Notes: a model not told the origin generated them from the sequence alone. DNA of 33,419 nucleotides from Gemmatimonadota bacterium (GCA_029879725.1 JAOUPR010000042.1:1-33419), one strand, 5' to 3'; counted from the first letter of the stretch, positions 23,978 to 31,852 are shown. Program-made: numbers and translations.

Positions 23978-25771
23978 CACCGGACCGGCGAACTGGAGTT
24001 CGTGGAGCCGTGAGTAGAGCCCTCCCTCGGCGAGGAGCTCGGCGTGCGTTCCTTCCTCCCGCAACTCCCCGTGGTGCATGACCAGGATCCGGTCGGCGTG
24101 CTGCACGGTGGAGAGGCGATGCGCGATCACCAGGGACGTGCGCCCCTTCATGAGCTCATCGGTGGCGGCTTCGATGCGCTCTTCCAACTCCGAGTCCACC
24201 GAGCTGGTGGCCTCGTCCAGGATCAGGATCTCCGGGTCGAAGGCCAGCGCCCTCGCGAAGCTCACCAGTTGGCGTTCCCCCACGGACAGGCTGGACCCCC
24301 GTTCACCCAGCGGTTGCTCGTACCGTCGCGGGAGGCGTTCGATGAAGGGCGCCGCCCCCACCCGCTCGGCCGCATCGCGCACGCGGTCCGCGCCGATCTC
24401 CGGAGACCCCAGACGGATGTTGTACTCGATGTCCTCGCTGAAGAGGAAGACGTCCTGGAGCACAAGGCCGACGCGATTCCGCAGGTCGTCGAGGCGGAGG
24501 TCCCGTACCGGCACGCCGTCGAGGAGGATCTCCCCCTTCTGCGGATCGTAGAATCGCGTGAGGAGGTTCACCAGCGTGGTCTTCCCCGCGCCGGTGTGCC
24601 CCACCACGGCGACCTTCTCGCCGCCGGACACCCGGAAGCTGACGTCGCGGAGCACCCAGTCCGGCGCACCCTCCGCGGTACGACCGTAGGCGAACCAGAC
24701 GCCGCGAAACTCGATCTCGCCCCTCACGTTGCGAGGGAGTTGGCGGGGCTCGGCCGGGTCCACCACCTGGATCTCCTCGTCGAGGAGCCGGAAGACGCGC
24801 TCCGAAGAGGCCATGGCGCCCTGGAGGAGGTTGTACTTCTCCGAAAGGTCCTGGATGGGACGGAAGAAGCGGCGGGCATACTGGAGGAACGCGGCCACCA
24901 CGCCCACGGTCACGCCGCCCCCCAGTACCTGGATACCTCCGTACCAGATGATGAGCGCCACGGCCAGCGCCGTGAAGAACTCGATGACGGGAAAGAAGAG
25001 GGCGTAGTAGGTGATGGAGCGGAGGTGGGCGTCCAGGTGGTCCTGGTTCAACTCCGCCATGCGGCGGGAGTCGGCGTCCTCGCGGTTGAAGAGTTGAACC
25101 ACGCGCACCCCGGTGATGCGCTCGTGAAGGAAGGCGTTCATCCGGGCGAGGCGGACGCGGATGTCCCGGTAGGCGTCTCGGATGCGGGCCCGGAAGAGGA
25201 AGACCGCCAGGAACACCAGGGGGAGGACGCTGAAGGTCACCATCGCCAGCTTCCAGTCCATGCGGAGCATGGCCGCGACGATGAAGACCAGCGTGAAGAC
25301 GTCTCCGAACACCGTGACCACGCCGGAGCTGAACAGCTCGTTGAGGGTCTCCACGTCGTTGGTGACGCGGGTCATGAGACGTCCCACCGGATTCCGGTCG
25401 TAGAAGCGGAGGTCCAACCGCTGGAGCTTCGCGAAGATCTGCATGCGCAGATCGTACATCACGCTCTGACCCAGCCAGGTGGTGAGGAGGCTCTGTCCAT
25501 ACTCGAACCCGAACCCCAGCAAGACCGTGAGCACGTACGCCAGCGCGAGGACTCCGAGCCGGTGGGCGTCTCCGGCGGGCAAGGCTTCGTCGATGGCGAT
25601 CTGGGTGAGCCACGGACCGACCACCTGGGTCGCGGATCCCAGGATCAGGAGGAGGATGGCCAGCAGGACGGTCCACCCGTAGGGCTTCACGTAGCGGAGG
25701 AGGCGCCGCATGAGGCGGGCGTCGTACGCCTTTCCCAGCGCTTCTTCTTCGTGGAAGGTACCCGTGGTCAT
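23972..25771 (-). CDS. ABC exporter, MsbA/MdlB type (fused membrane and ATPase domains)
   Basis: The 599-residue half-transporter has six membrane helices in residues 30-310 and a C-terminal nucleotide-binding domain. Walker A is GHTGAGKTT (391-399), the Q-loop is VLQDVFLFS, the signature is LSVGERQ (from 495, normally LSGGQ), Walker B is ILILDEATSSVD (515-526) and the switch is IAHRLS. It would act as a homodimer that flips or exports lipids, drugs or peptides. Such genes are often named msbA or mdlB, but the substrate cannot be set from sequence. ATG 25771 is preferred, with AGGA six bases upstream; a longer form from 25846 adds a low-complexity basic stretch. It diverges from glpD. I see no clear promoter in the 157 bases between them. 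Confidence 0.9.
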   Translation of the reverse strand: MTTGTFHEEEALGKAYDARLMRRLLRYVKPYGWTVLLAILLLILGSATQVVGPWLTQIAIDEALPAGDAHRLGVLALAYVLTVLLGFGFEYGQSLLTTWLGQSVMYDLRMQIFAKLQRLDLRFYDRNPVGRLMTRVTNDVETLNELFSSGVVTVFGDVFTLVFIVAAMLRMDWKLAMVTFSVLPLVFLAVFLFRARIRDAYRDIRVRLARMNAFLHERITGVRVVQLFNREDADSRRMAELNQDHLDAHLRSITYYALFFPVIEFFTALAVALIIWYGGIQVLGGGVTVGVVAAFLQYARRFFRPIQDLSEKYNLLQGAMASSERVFRLLDEEIQVVDPAEPRQLPRNVRGEIEFRGVWFAYGRTAEGAPDWVLRDVSFRVSGGEKVAVVGHTGAGKTTLVNLLTRFYDPQKGEILLDGVPVRDLRLDDLRNRVGLVLQDVFLFSEDIEYNIRLGSPEIGADRVRDAAERVGAAPFIERLPRRYEQPLGERGSSLSVGERQLVSFARALAFDPEILILDEATSSVDSELEERIEAATDELMKGRTSLVIAHRLSTVQHADRILVMHHGELREEGTHAELLAEGGLYSRLHELQFAGPVG

Positions 25772-25928
25772 CCCGATCCTGGTCGTTGGTCCGTCGCGCC
25801 GGCGCCATCGGGTCGCGCACTCGGCGCCCGCTCCGGGGGGCCGCACACGGCCCGCGCACCGGGGCGGGACGGTACCCGCTCCGCTGGAAGGGGGTTCCGG
25901 ACTCGAGGCTCCCTGGTTATCTCAGATC

Positions 25929-27491
25929 ATGGATCGCACCGACACCCTCCGCAGGCTGCGGGAAGGCCCTGATTCCTGGGACGTCATCGTCGTGGGAGGC
26001 GGCGCCACGGGCGTGGGGATCGCCCTGGACGCCGCGTCCCGGGGGTACGAAGTCGCCCTCCTGGAGCAGAGCGACTTCGGGAAGGGCACCTCGTCGCGCT
26101 CCACCAAGCTCGTCCACGGGGGAGTGCGCTACCTCCAGCAGGGGAACGTGCCCCTGGTCATGGAGGCGCTGAAGGAGCGGGGGATCCTGCGCAACAACGC
26201 GCCGCACCTGGTGCACGACCTCCCCTTCGTCGTTCCCAACTACAAGTGGTGGGAAGCCCCCTTCTACGGAGTGGGGATGCGCGTGTACGATGCGCTCGCC
26301 GGGGAGTACGGCTTCGGGCGCTCCCGGAACCTCTCCCTGGAGGAGACGCTGGAGCGCATTCCCAACATCGAGGACGACGGGCTCCGCGGGGGCGTACTCT
26401 ACCACGACGGGCAGTTCGACGACGCCCGCCTCCTCCTGGCCCTGGCCGTGACGGCGCATGAGCAGGGCGCGGCGCTCGTGAACCACGCGCCGGTCACCGG
26501 GTTGGTGAAGGACGCGGAGGGATTCGTCAGCGGCGTGCGCTGGGTCGACGCCGAGTCGGGGGACGCGGGGGAGCTACGGGGAAAGGTGGTGGTCAATGCC
26601 ACCGGAGTCTTCTCCGACGAGGTACGCCACATGGACGACCCCGCGGCGCCTCCCATCGTCCGGCCCTCGCAGGGGATCCACATCGTCCTGGACCGGAGCT
26701 TCCTGGCCGGGGACGCGGCCATCATGGTGCCCCACACGGCGGACGGGCGCGTCCTCTTCGCCATCCCCTGGTTGGACCGTGTCCTGGTGGGGACCACGGA
26801 CACCCCGGTGGAGGAGGCGTCGCTGGAGCCTCTCCCCCTGGAGGAGGAAGTGGAGTTCATCCTCGAGCACGCGCGCAGGTACATGGAGCGCGACCCCCGC
26901 CGCGAGGACGTGCTCAGCGTATTCGCGGGACTCCGCCCCCTGGTCGCGGCGGAAGACGCCCGCGACACGTCCGAGATCAGCCGGGAGCACACCCTGCGCG
27001 TGTCGGACGCGGGGCTCGTCACCATCGCCGGCGGCAAGTGGACCACCTACCGGAAGATGGCCGAGGACACGGTGGACCTTGCCCAGGCCGTGGGCGGGCT
27101 CGGCCCGCGGGAGTGCGTGACCCGGGAGCTGAACATCCACGGGTACCACCAGCACGCCGAGCGGTTCGGGGCTCTGGCTCCCTACGGGTCGGACGCCCCC
27201 GCCGTGAAGAAGGTGATGGGGGAGGAGCCGGGGTGGGGCGACCCCGTCCACCCCCGGCTCCCCCTGACCCGGGGCGAGGTGGCGTGGTTCGCCCGGGCCG
27301 AGATGGCGAGGACGCTGGACGACGTGCTCGCGCGCAGGAGCCGCTCCCTCATCCTGGACGCGCGTGCGGCCGTCGAGGCCGCTCCCGCCGTGGCCGAGGT
27401 GCTGGCGCGGGAGCTGGGGAGGGATGGCGGGTGGGCCGCGGAGGAGGTCGCCGCCTTCCGGGAGATGGCGCGGGGGTACGTCCTGGAGTGA
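25929..27491 (+). CDS. glpD: Aerobic glycerol-3-phosphate dehydrogenase
   Basis: The 520-residue flavoprotein oxidises glycerol-3-phosphate to dihydroxyacetone phosphate and feeds electrons to quinone at the membrane. The FAD-binding motif VVGGGATGVGIALDAA is at residues 20-35, followed by the family block GTSSRSTKLVHGGVRYLQ. The substrate and FAD domain has GIHIVLDRSF, LFAIPWLDRVLVGTTDTP and FAGLRPL, then TIAGGKWTTYRKMAEDTVD. The C-terminal helical domain (about 400-520) is present and the length is typical. The start at ATG 25929 has no good ribosome site. No glpK or glpF is adjacent. It marks the left edge of the accessory cassette. Confidence 0.94.
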   Translation: MDRTDTLRRLREGPDSWDVIVVGGGATGVGIALDAASRGYEVALLEQSDFGKGTSSRSTKLVHGGVRYLQQGNVPLVMEALKERGILRNNAPHLVHDLPFVVPNYKWWEAPFYGVGMRVYDALAGEYGFGRSRNLSLEETLERIPNIEDDGLRGGVLYHDGQFDDARLLLALAVTAHEQGAALVNHAPVTGLVKDAEGFVSGVRWVDAESGDAGELRGKVVVNATGVFSDEVRHMDDPAAPPIVRPSQGIHIVLDRSFLAGDAAIMVPHTADGRVLFAIPWLDRVLVGTTDTPVEEASLEPLPLEEEVEFILEHARRYMERDPRREDVLSVFAGLRPLVAAEDARDTSEISREHTLRVSDAGLVTIAGGKWTTYRKMAEDTVDLAQAVGGLGPRECVTRELNIHGYHQHAERFGALAPYGSDAPAVKKVMGEEPGWGDPVHPRLPLTRGEVAWFARAEMARTLDDVLARRSRSLILDARAAVEAAPAVAEVLARELGRDGGWAAEEVAAFREMARGYVLE

Positions 27492-27568
27492 GGGGGGTCG
27501 TGTCGGAATTGTTGCGCCGGATTATCGCGGGTATTGCGCACAATATCACCGAACCGTAATCCTGGATG

Positions 27569-27590
27569 CAGAGGATCTGCGGGCCCTCTG
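27569..27590 (+). terminator. Hairpin between glpD and the cassette
   Basis: CAGAGG (27569-27574) pairs with CCTCTG (27585-27590) around ten bases. An alternative stem, GCAGA with TCTGC, shares the left arm. It may be a glpD terminator or a leader structure of the ABC genes; there is no T-run. Confidence 0.3.
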
Positions 27591-27633
27591 TCCCAATCGT
27601 GCTTCGTGCCCCACCCCGTCCACGTCCTGCTCC

Positions 27634-28536
27634 ATGTCCCGTCCTCTTCTGGAAGTCCACCAACTCACCAAGTACTACGGTGCTACGTTGGGCGTAACGG
27701 ACGTTTCCTTCAGGATCGAGGAGGGCCAGATCATGGGGTTGTTGGGGCCCAATGGAGCGGGAAAGACTACCACGCTCGGGATGATTCTCGGGGTCGTGCG
27801 TCCCACCCGCGGATGGATTGAGTACAATTGTCCCCGTTTACCGGGCGTCCGGTACTCGGGAACGTTGGAGTACCCCGGGTTCATGCCGGCAGCGACCGTG
27901 GAGAGTACCCTGCACGCGTGGGCTCGGCTGAAGAGGGTCGAGGCCGACGAAGCGGATCGGTTGATCCGCCGGATGGGACTCGTGCCCCACGTGAAGAAGC
28001 GGTTCTCGGGCCTCTCGGTAGGCCTGAAGCAGCGGGTGGCGGTCGCGTGCGCTCTGATCGGATCTCCTCCCGTGCTGGTGCTCGACGAACCAGGAATGGG
28101 CCTGGATCCGGCTGGAATCCAGGACCTGCGTGAGCTCCTTTCAGAGCTTGCGCATGCGGGGCACGGGATCATCGTGTCGAGCCACCAACTCGATGAAATC
28201 GACCGTATTTGCACCGACATCGTCGTGGTGAAGGATGGTGTCGTCGTACTCGCGGGATCCACCGAAGAAATCCGTCGCCGGGGATCGGGAGGGTTGAGGG
28301 TGGAAGTCGAAGATCCCGTCCGGGCCACTGGTCTCCTGGACGAAATTCCCGAGGTCACGTCAATACGGCGGGAGGGCGATGTCTTGATCGTCACGGGCCG
28401 GATTGGCACTCGGGATGTCGTTCGTCACCTCGCTCGGCACGACATATACGTTGACGGGATCGCGAGCATGGCCGCGAGCATCGAAGAGATCTTCGTCCGG
28501 GCCACTCGGGATGCACAGAATGGAGGTATTGTGTGA
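27634..28536 (+). CDS. ABC transporter ATPase, peptide-resistance (LanF/BcrA-like) type
   Basis: The 300-residue product is a stand-alone ATPase. Walker A is GPNGAGKTTT (38-47), the signature is LSVGLKQRVAVA (from 127), Walker B is VLVLDEP (147-153), then GLDPAGIQDLRELL and the switch SSHQLDEI. The phrase GLDPxGIQxLRELL after the D-loop is characteristic of the lantibiotic-immunity/bacitracin-resistance group (LanF, BcrA). A C-terminal accessory region (about 220-300) also fits that group. The expected role is to power the adjacent permease in expelling a peptide or lipid-targeting compound. ATG 27634 has no clear ribosome site. The stop overlaps the permease start (GTGA at 28533-28536). Confidence 0.88.
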   Translation: MSRPLLEVHQLTKYYGATLGVTDVSFRIEEGQIMGLLGPNGAGKTTTLGMILGVVRPTRGWIEYNCPRLPGVRYSGTLEYPGFMPAATVESTLHAWARLKRVEADEADRLIRRMGLVPHVKKRFSGLSVGLKQRVAVACALIGSPPVLVLDEPGMGLDPAGIQDLRELLSELAHAGHGIIVSSHQLDEIDRICTDIVVVKDGVVVLAGSTEEIRRRGSGGLRVEVEDPVRATGLLDEIPEVTSIRREGDVLIVTGRIGTRDVVRHLARHDIYVDGIASMAASIEEIFVRATRDAQNGGIV

Positions 28537-29336
28537 CGGCAGGGGTCTCGCACGCCTTCGTGTTCGAAGTCTGGAAGGTCAGATCTGGGCGGATCTCTTC
28601 GGCGCTCATCTTCGGATTCGCGGCGCTCAGTGCTTTGGCGTATTCCGACTCGTACTTCAGTAGTCTCGGCAACCCAGCGCTCGAAGCGTTCACACTTCCG
28701 GGCGCGTGGCGCGCCATCATTACGCGCATGGGCGGCATTGGTCGCGGAGTGAGCCTTGGACTCGCCATCACCTGGGCGTGCCAGGACTTCGATCTCGGCG
28801 TCCTCAGGCAGCAGGTCGCGTCCGGAGTATCCCGATCATCCATCGTGACCGCGAAGATCCTTCTTGTGCCAGTGGTCGGCGTCGTCGTGTTGCTTGCACA
28901 GATCCTTCCGGGTGCTGGGTTCGCAATGACGGCCACTCTTCAGGCGGGCGCACCGATCAGGATTCCGTGGGCGGACGTCGTTGCGATGGGCCTGTACCTC
29001 ATGGAGTTGACTGGATTCGCAACGCTGGGCTTCTTGGCTGGAATATTCATGCGCAGGTCCGCCGGAGGGCTCGTACTGGGATTCGGGTATGCATACCTGG
29101 GCGAGCCGATCCTGTCACTGTTGCTCCAGCGCGGGGGATGGTCGGGCGTAGCGGACATGCTCCCGGCCCGTGTCCTCGGCGGTCTGGTTCGTGGCTTCTA
29201 TCAGGAAGGTAGCTTCTCCCAAGATGCAGGAGGCGCGGCGCTTCGTGCGAGCGCGAGTGAGCCATTGGTGGGACTGCTGGTCCTCGTCACGGGGCTTGGT
29301 GTCGGAGCATGGTTTCTTCATGGCGCCGACTATTGA
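28533..29336 (+). CDS. ABC-2 type permease partner of the peptide-resistance ATPase
   Basis: The 267-residue product has about six hydrophobic segments (near residues 22-40, 68-84, 105-130, 145-170, 178-195 and 245-262), the layout of ABC-2 permeases such as LanE, LanG or BcrB. A motif around DFDLGVLRQQVASGVSRSS resembles the cytoplasmic coupling helix seen in that group. GTG 28533 is supported by GGAGGT (28522-28527) and by the 4-base overlap with the ATPase stop. One permease gene is present, so the transporter would be a homodimer of each subunit. With the ATPase it probably exports, or gives immunity to, the small peptide encoded downstream; this is inferred from position. Confidence 0.8.
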   Translation: MTAGVSHAFVFEVWKVRSGRISSALIFGFAALSALAYSDSYFSSLGNPALEAFTLPGAWRAIITRMGGIGRGVSLGLAITWACQDFDLGVLRQQVASGVSRSSIVTAKILLVPVVGVVVLLAQILPGAGFAMTATLQAGAPIRIPWADVVAMGLYLMELTGFATLGFLAGIFMRRSAGGLVLGFGYAYLGEPILSLLLQRGGWSGVADMLPARVLGGLVRGFYQEGSFSQDAGGAALRASASEPLVGLLVLVTGLGVGAWFLHGADY

Positions 29337-29359
29337 TCGGTGAAGAGTCGTTTCCGATC
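29335..29359 (+). terminator. Hairpin at the permease stop
   Basis: GATCGG (29335-29340) pairs with CCGATC (29354-29359) around 13 bases, beginning inside the permease stop codon. It may separate the ABC transcript from the regulator. The interval from 29337 to 29515 shows no gene I can support. Confidence 0.35.
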
Positions 29360-29519
29360 TGAGCCCTCGACGGATCCTGATGACGGGTCCGGCCGCCTCA
29401 TTCCGACCCCTCGGACCCCTCGGATATCCACGCGAGGAGGGCAGGGCGATGGTTGAGGAAGGGCGGGCAACCTGCTGTGGACGGGGACGGCGTGATCCTG
29501 ATTCAGACGGGAAATATGG

Positions 29520-29537
29520 TCTCTCTCTCTCTCTCTC
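29520..29537 (+). repeat. Simple sequence repeat (TC)9 at the 5' end of the regulator
   Basis: Nine uninterrupted TC units begin four bases after the A of ATG 29516 (ATGG then the tract). As read, that ATG gives nine codons and stops at 29543. With ten or seven units it would join the regulator frame directly. Dinucleotide tracts of this length placed just inside a start codon are classic slippage switches. Confidence 0.85.
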
Positions 29538-29612
29538 GACGGTGATTTCGGCGGGCTACGGTGTCCGCCGATCTTCCAGGAGACCGTCGGGTCTCCTGGT
29601 CTCGTTGCTATC

Positions 29613-30347
29613 GTGGGCGATGAAGACGAAGCGTTGTCGGTTCGATCATTGCTTCCCGCCGAGTGGTCAGTGCTAGTGGTACCCGACGCGAGTTCCCTGT
29701 TTGGGAAGCTGGACCGTCTGTCCGTGGCGTTGCTTCTGCCATCCTCGACATGGGGCTGCGAGTTGACCTCGGAGACGACGAAACTCGGCATCGGCGTGCC
29801 GACGGTGAGGTTTGTGATGCGCGACGCCGGGGCTGTGCCGTCGGATCTTCGCTGCGCCTGTTCGCCGAACTTGCATGATCGTGAATTGCGTGAGACCACG
29901 ACGCGCGCGATTCGATCCCTGATCGCATCGGACCTGTGGTCGTACGTGCAGAGAGTTTCCATTTCCATGGCTTCCGGCGCGCCGCCGATCGTGAGGGCAT
30001 TCCTGCGGCACCTCCTGGATGAGTCGCGATTTCAACACCATAGATTCATGGTATCGCGTGTGGCGAAGGGAGTGGGCTCGGAGCGAACTACTGTGTGGAG
30101 GGGCGCCAAGGTTCTCGGTTCGAAGAGCCTGTCCGCTATCGCTCGCCGTGCCAGAGTGTTGGATGCCGTGGTGCGGTTTGAAGGGTCTTGGTCGAACACG
30201 GCTCACGCCACAGGGATCACCGTGTCAGCGCTGTCCCAGATGTTCAGGAGGGAGTACGGCATTGGCCTTCGCGACGCGACGAGGCACACATACGGTGTGT
30301 TCGCACAGGGCGTTCTCCAACCGTTGGTGCACTGCGGGGATGGTTGA
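29613..30347 (+). CDS. AraC-type HTH regulator with receiver-like N-terminus, apparently phase-off
   Basis: The in-frame part read here begins at GTG 29613 and gives 244 residues; no ribosome site precedes it. The C-terminal third (about residues 165-230) is an AraC-type helix-turn-helix, with RFEGSWSNTAHATGITVSAL and SQMFRREYGIGLRDATR. The N-terminus alternates short hydrophobic strands and helices like a receiver domain, but its first strand (GLVAIV) lies partly upstream of the GTG. That frame is open back to a TGA at 29499 and has no start codon. Changing the (TC)9 tract by +1 or -2 units would connect ATG 29516 and give a 277- or 275-residue protein. The gene sits between the ABC genes and the peptide gene, whose promoter is its likely target. 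A sequencing indel is the main alternative. Confidence 0.7.
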   Translation: MGDEDEALSVRSLLPAEWSVLVVPDASSLFGKLDRLSVALLLPSSTWGCELTSETTKLGIGVPTVRFVMRDAGAVPSDLRCACSPNLHDRELRETTTRAIRSLIASDLWSYVQRVSISMASGAPPIVRAFLRHLLDESRFQHHRFMVSRVAKGVGSERTTVWRGAKVLGSKSLSAIARRARVLDAVVRFEGSWSNTAHATGITVSALSQMFRREYGIGLRDATRHTYGVFAQGVLQPLVHCGDG

Positions 30348-30416
30348 CGGACGGCAGCTGCTCCGCATGTCTCAAGGCGGTTGGGTGACGCGAGCAACAA
30401 AATGTGCTGATAGGCA

Positions 30417-30454
30417 ACGATCACTACGGCACCGATCGTGGTGGGGCTGTAGTG
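30417..30454 (+). promoter_or_regulatory. Nested inverted repeats upstream of the peptide gene
   Basis: ACGATC (30417-30422) pairs with GATCGT (30434-30439), and CACTAC (30423-30428) with GTAGTG (30449-30454). They lie in the 160 bases between the regulator and the peptide gene and could be regulator sites or leader stems. No convincing -35/-10 pair stands out in this interval. Confidence 0.4.
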
Positions 30455-30509
30455 TGATGGTTATGGGCACTGTTCCGGTAGCCCACAACCTGATCCGTGA
30501 GGAGGTGTC

Positions 30510-30737
30510 ATGTCCCAACTTCGGCGCATAGTCTTCGGAGGTATCCTGGCGTGTCTCGCGATGGCAGGGTATCCGGCGGTATCCAGTGTAGGCATTCCCG
30601 CACTAGGGGGAGCGCTGGAGGGCGCTACCCGGTGGGAGTTGTTCGTCGACTTCGGCATCTTTTGGGTTTGCGCCACGGAGTGCCCAGCTGGGGCCGAGGG
30701 ATCGGAGTATTGCTGCTGGCTTCCCGGCAACGAGTGA
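30510..30737 (+). CDS. Small secreted-looking peptide with Cys-rich tail
   Basis: The 75-residue product belongs to no family I can name. Residues 1-28 look like an export signal: Arg5-Arg6, a hydrophobic core to about 20, then small residues. A Leu-Gly-Gly at 32-34 offers a second possible cleavage point, as in double-glycine leaders. An aromatic segment (42-53, WELFVDFGIFWV) leads to a tail with Cys54, Cys58, Cys68 and Cys69 in the pattern C-x3-C-x9-CC, able to form two disulfides. GAGGAGG (30499-30505) four bases before the ATG is the best ribosome site in the cassette, and a strong hairpin follows the stop, so high expression is likely. Neighbours are an immunity-type ABC pump, a propeller lipoprotein and a thioredoxin-like lipoprotein. 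Bacteriocin, signal or surface peptide are all possible. Confidence 0.75.
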   Translation: MSQLRRIVFGGILACLAMAGYPAVSSVGIPALGGALEGATRWELFVDFGIFWVCATECPAGAEGSEYCCWLPGNE

Positions 30738-30740
30738 GCC

Positions 30741-30775
30741 ATCGGGGGTGGGGACGGAGGTTCCCCGCCCCCGAT
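30741..30775 (+). terminator. Strong hairpin directly after the peptide gene
   Basis: ATCGGGGGTGGGG (30741-30753) pairs with CCCCGCCCCCGAT (30763-30775), thirteen pairs including one G-U, around a 9-base loop. It begins three bases after the peptide stop. There is no immediate T-run (TTTT occurs 15 bases on), so it may act as a partial terminator or an mRNA-stabilising stem. Confidence 0.7.
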
Positions 30776-30826
30776 GCTATCCGGCCCCCTTTTCCGAACG
30801 CCTCCTCCGACCGGAGAATATCGCTG

Positions 30827-31852
30827 ATGTGCCTTAGAGCGGCCTTGGTGTGCTTGACGTGGCTGGTAAGCGCGTGTGTGGGCGAGGACGAACACTCCGC
30901 CCCTGACTCCGTCGCCGGATCCGCGGATTTCGAGGAAGTATTCTCCATCTACAGTGAGGTCTCTTTCGAGGAAGACGACTCGGTCATCAATGTCGCTCCC
31001 ATCGTCAAGCGCGGAAGAAGCGGGGGATGGCTGGTATCGGATCCGAGTGAAGGTCAGGTCCGGGAGTACGATCCTGACGGGTCACTTCGCCTGGCATTCG
31101 GCCGGAAAGGGGAAGGGCCGGGTGAGTTCTCAGCCGTGATGGCCGCAGTGCCGTCTGGAGACCACGACTTCGTCGTCCTGGACGCCGTTCGAGGGATCGG
31201 ACGGTTCTCGGGTTCGGGTCAGTATCTGGGAGCCGAGCGGAAGCCAGAGTTTTCAGTCCTGTACGACATCGCCGTGGTGGGTGATGGCTTTCTTCTTGCC
31301 TCCGGGCTTCCGATGATCCCGGAGTCTCCGATGATCGTCCAACTCGATCTGGATGCGGATAGTGTTCTTGACCGATGGTTCGTCATGCGGGACATGCAGG
31401 TGGATTGGAGGTTGGTCGCAAGCTTCGGATGGGTCCGGATGTCTGTTCGCTCGGACTCTGTGGCGGCAGTTTTCGCGCTGAGCGACACGGTGTACGTGAA
31501 AGGAGTGGGCGCCGACTCCCATGTCGTCGAGAGGGTGCCCATCCCGTTCAGTTTACCGTGGTCGTTTCCGGGCTCCGAGGACCTTGCGAGATCCAGCCGG
31601 CTCGAGATCTCGAACAGGATCCGGCGCGTCCACGACGTGTTCTGGGTTTCTCCTGACCTCCTTGTCGTCCAGTCCCTTGAAAAGTCGAACGGTGAAGACG
31701 TGTGGACCGTGCTCGGGTTGTCGCGAGACGGAACACGCCGCTTCGAAGTCCGGTCGAGTCCGAGGCTGCTTGCCGTGGCAGACAGCATCTTCCTCTTTGC
31801 GAGTCGGGATGTCCGCTCGCCCAACCGTTGGCTTGTGACGACCCTCCGATGA
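30827..31852 (+). CDS. 6-bladed beta-propeller lipoprotein
   Basis: The 341-residue product has a short signal peptide with lipobox LVSAC (Cys17). It then has repeated beta-rich blades, including GGWLVSDPSEGQVREYDPDG and LAFGRKGEGPGEF at about residues 72-105. The D-x-x-x-x-x-V-x-x-Y/F-D-x-x-G plus GRxGxGPGEF pattern marks the 6-bladed beta-propeller (NHL-like) lipoproteins that are abundant in Bacteroidota and Gemmatimonadota. These lie on the membrane surface and probably bind partners; no enzyme activity is known. ATG 30827 follows CGGAGA (30812-30817); the frame is open further upstream, but that part overlaps the peptide gene. The stop overlaps the thioredoxin-like gene as ATGA. Binding of the neighbouring peptide is a guess from context. 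Confidence 0.85.
   Translation: MCLRAALVCLTWLVSACVGEDEHSAPDSVAGSADFEEVFSIYSEVSFEEDDSVINVAPIVKRGRSGGWLVSDPSEGQVREYDPDGSLRLAFGRKGEGPGEFSAVMAAVPSGDHDFVVLDAVRGIGRFSGSGQYLGAERKPEFSVLYDIAVVGDGFLLASGLPMIPESPMIVQLDLDADSVLDRWFVMRDMQVDWRLVASFGWVRMSVRSDSVAAVFALSDTVYVKGVGADSHVVERVPIPFSLPWSFPGSEDLARSSRLEISNRIRRVHDVFWVSPDLLVVQSLEKSNGEDVWTVLGLSRDGTRRFEVRSSPRLLAVADSIFLFASRDVRSPNRWLVTTLR

Noticed and set aside
24044..25972. Plus-strand open frame of 642 codons across the ABC exporter
   Set aside because: Antisense shadow rich in Glu, His and Arg; the exporter on the minus strand has all ABC motifs.
29380..29676. Plus-strand 98-codon frame through the TC tract in another phase
   Set aside because: It ends early inside the regulator, has no domain features, and is Arg/Ser-rich. 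It is kept only as an alternative phase of the repeat.
29330..29968. Minus-strand 212-codon frame opposite the regulator
   Set aside because: No recognisable domain or ribosome site, and Ser/Arg-rich shadow composition; the plus strand encodes a clear AraC-type helix-turn-helix.
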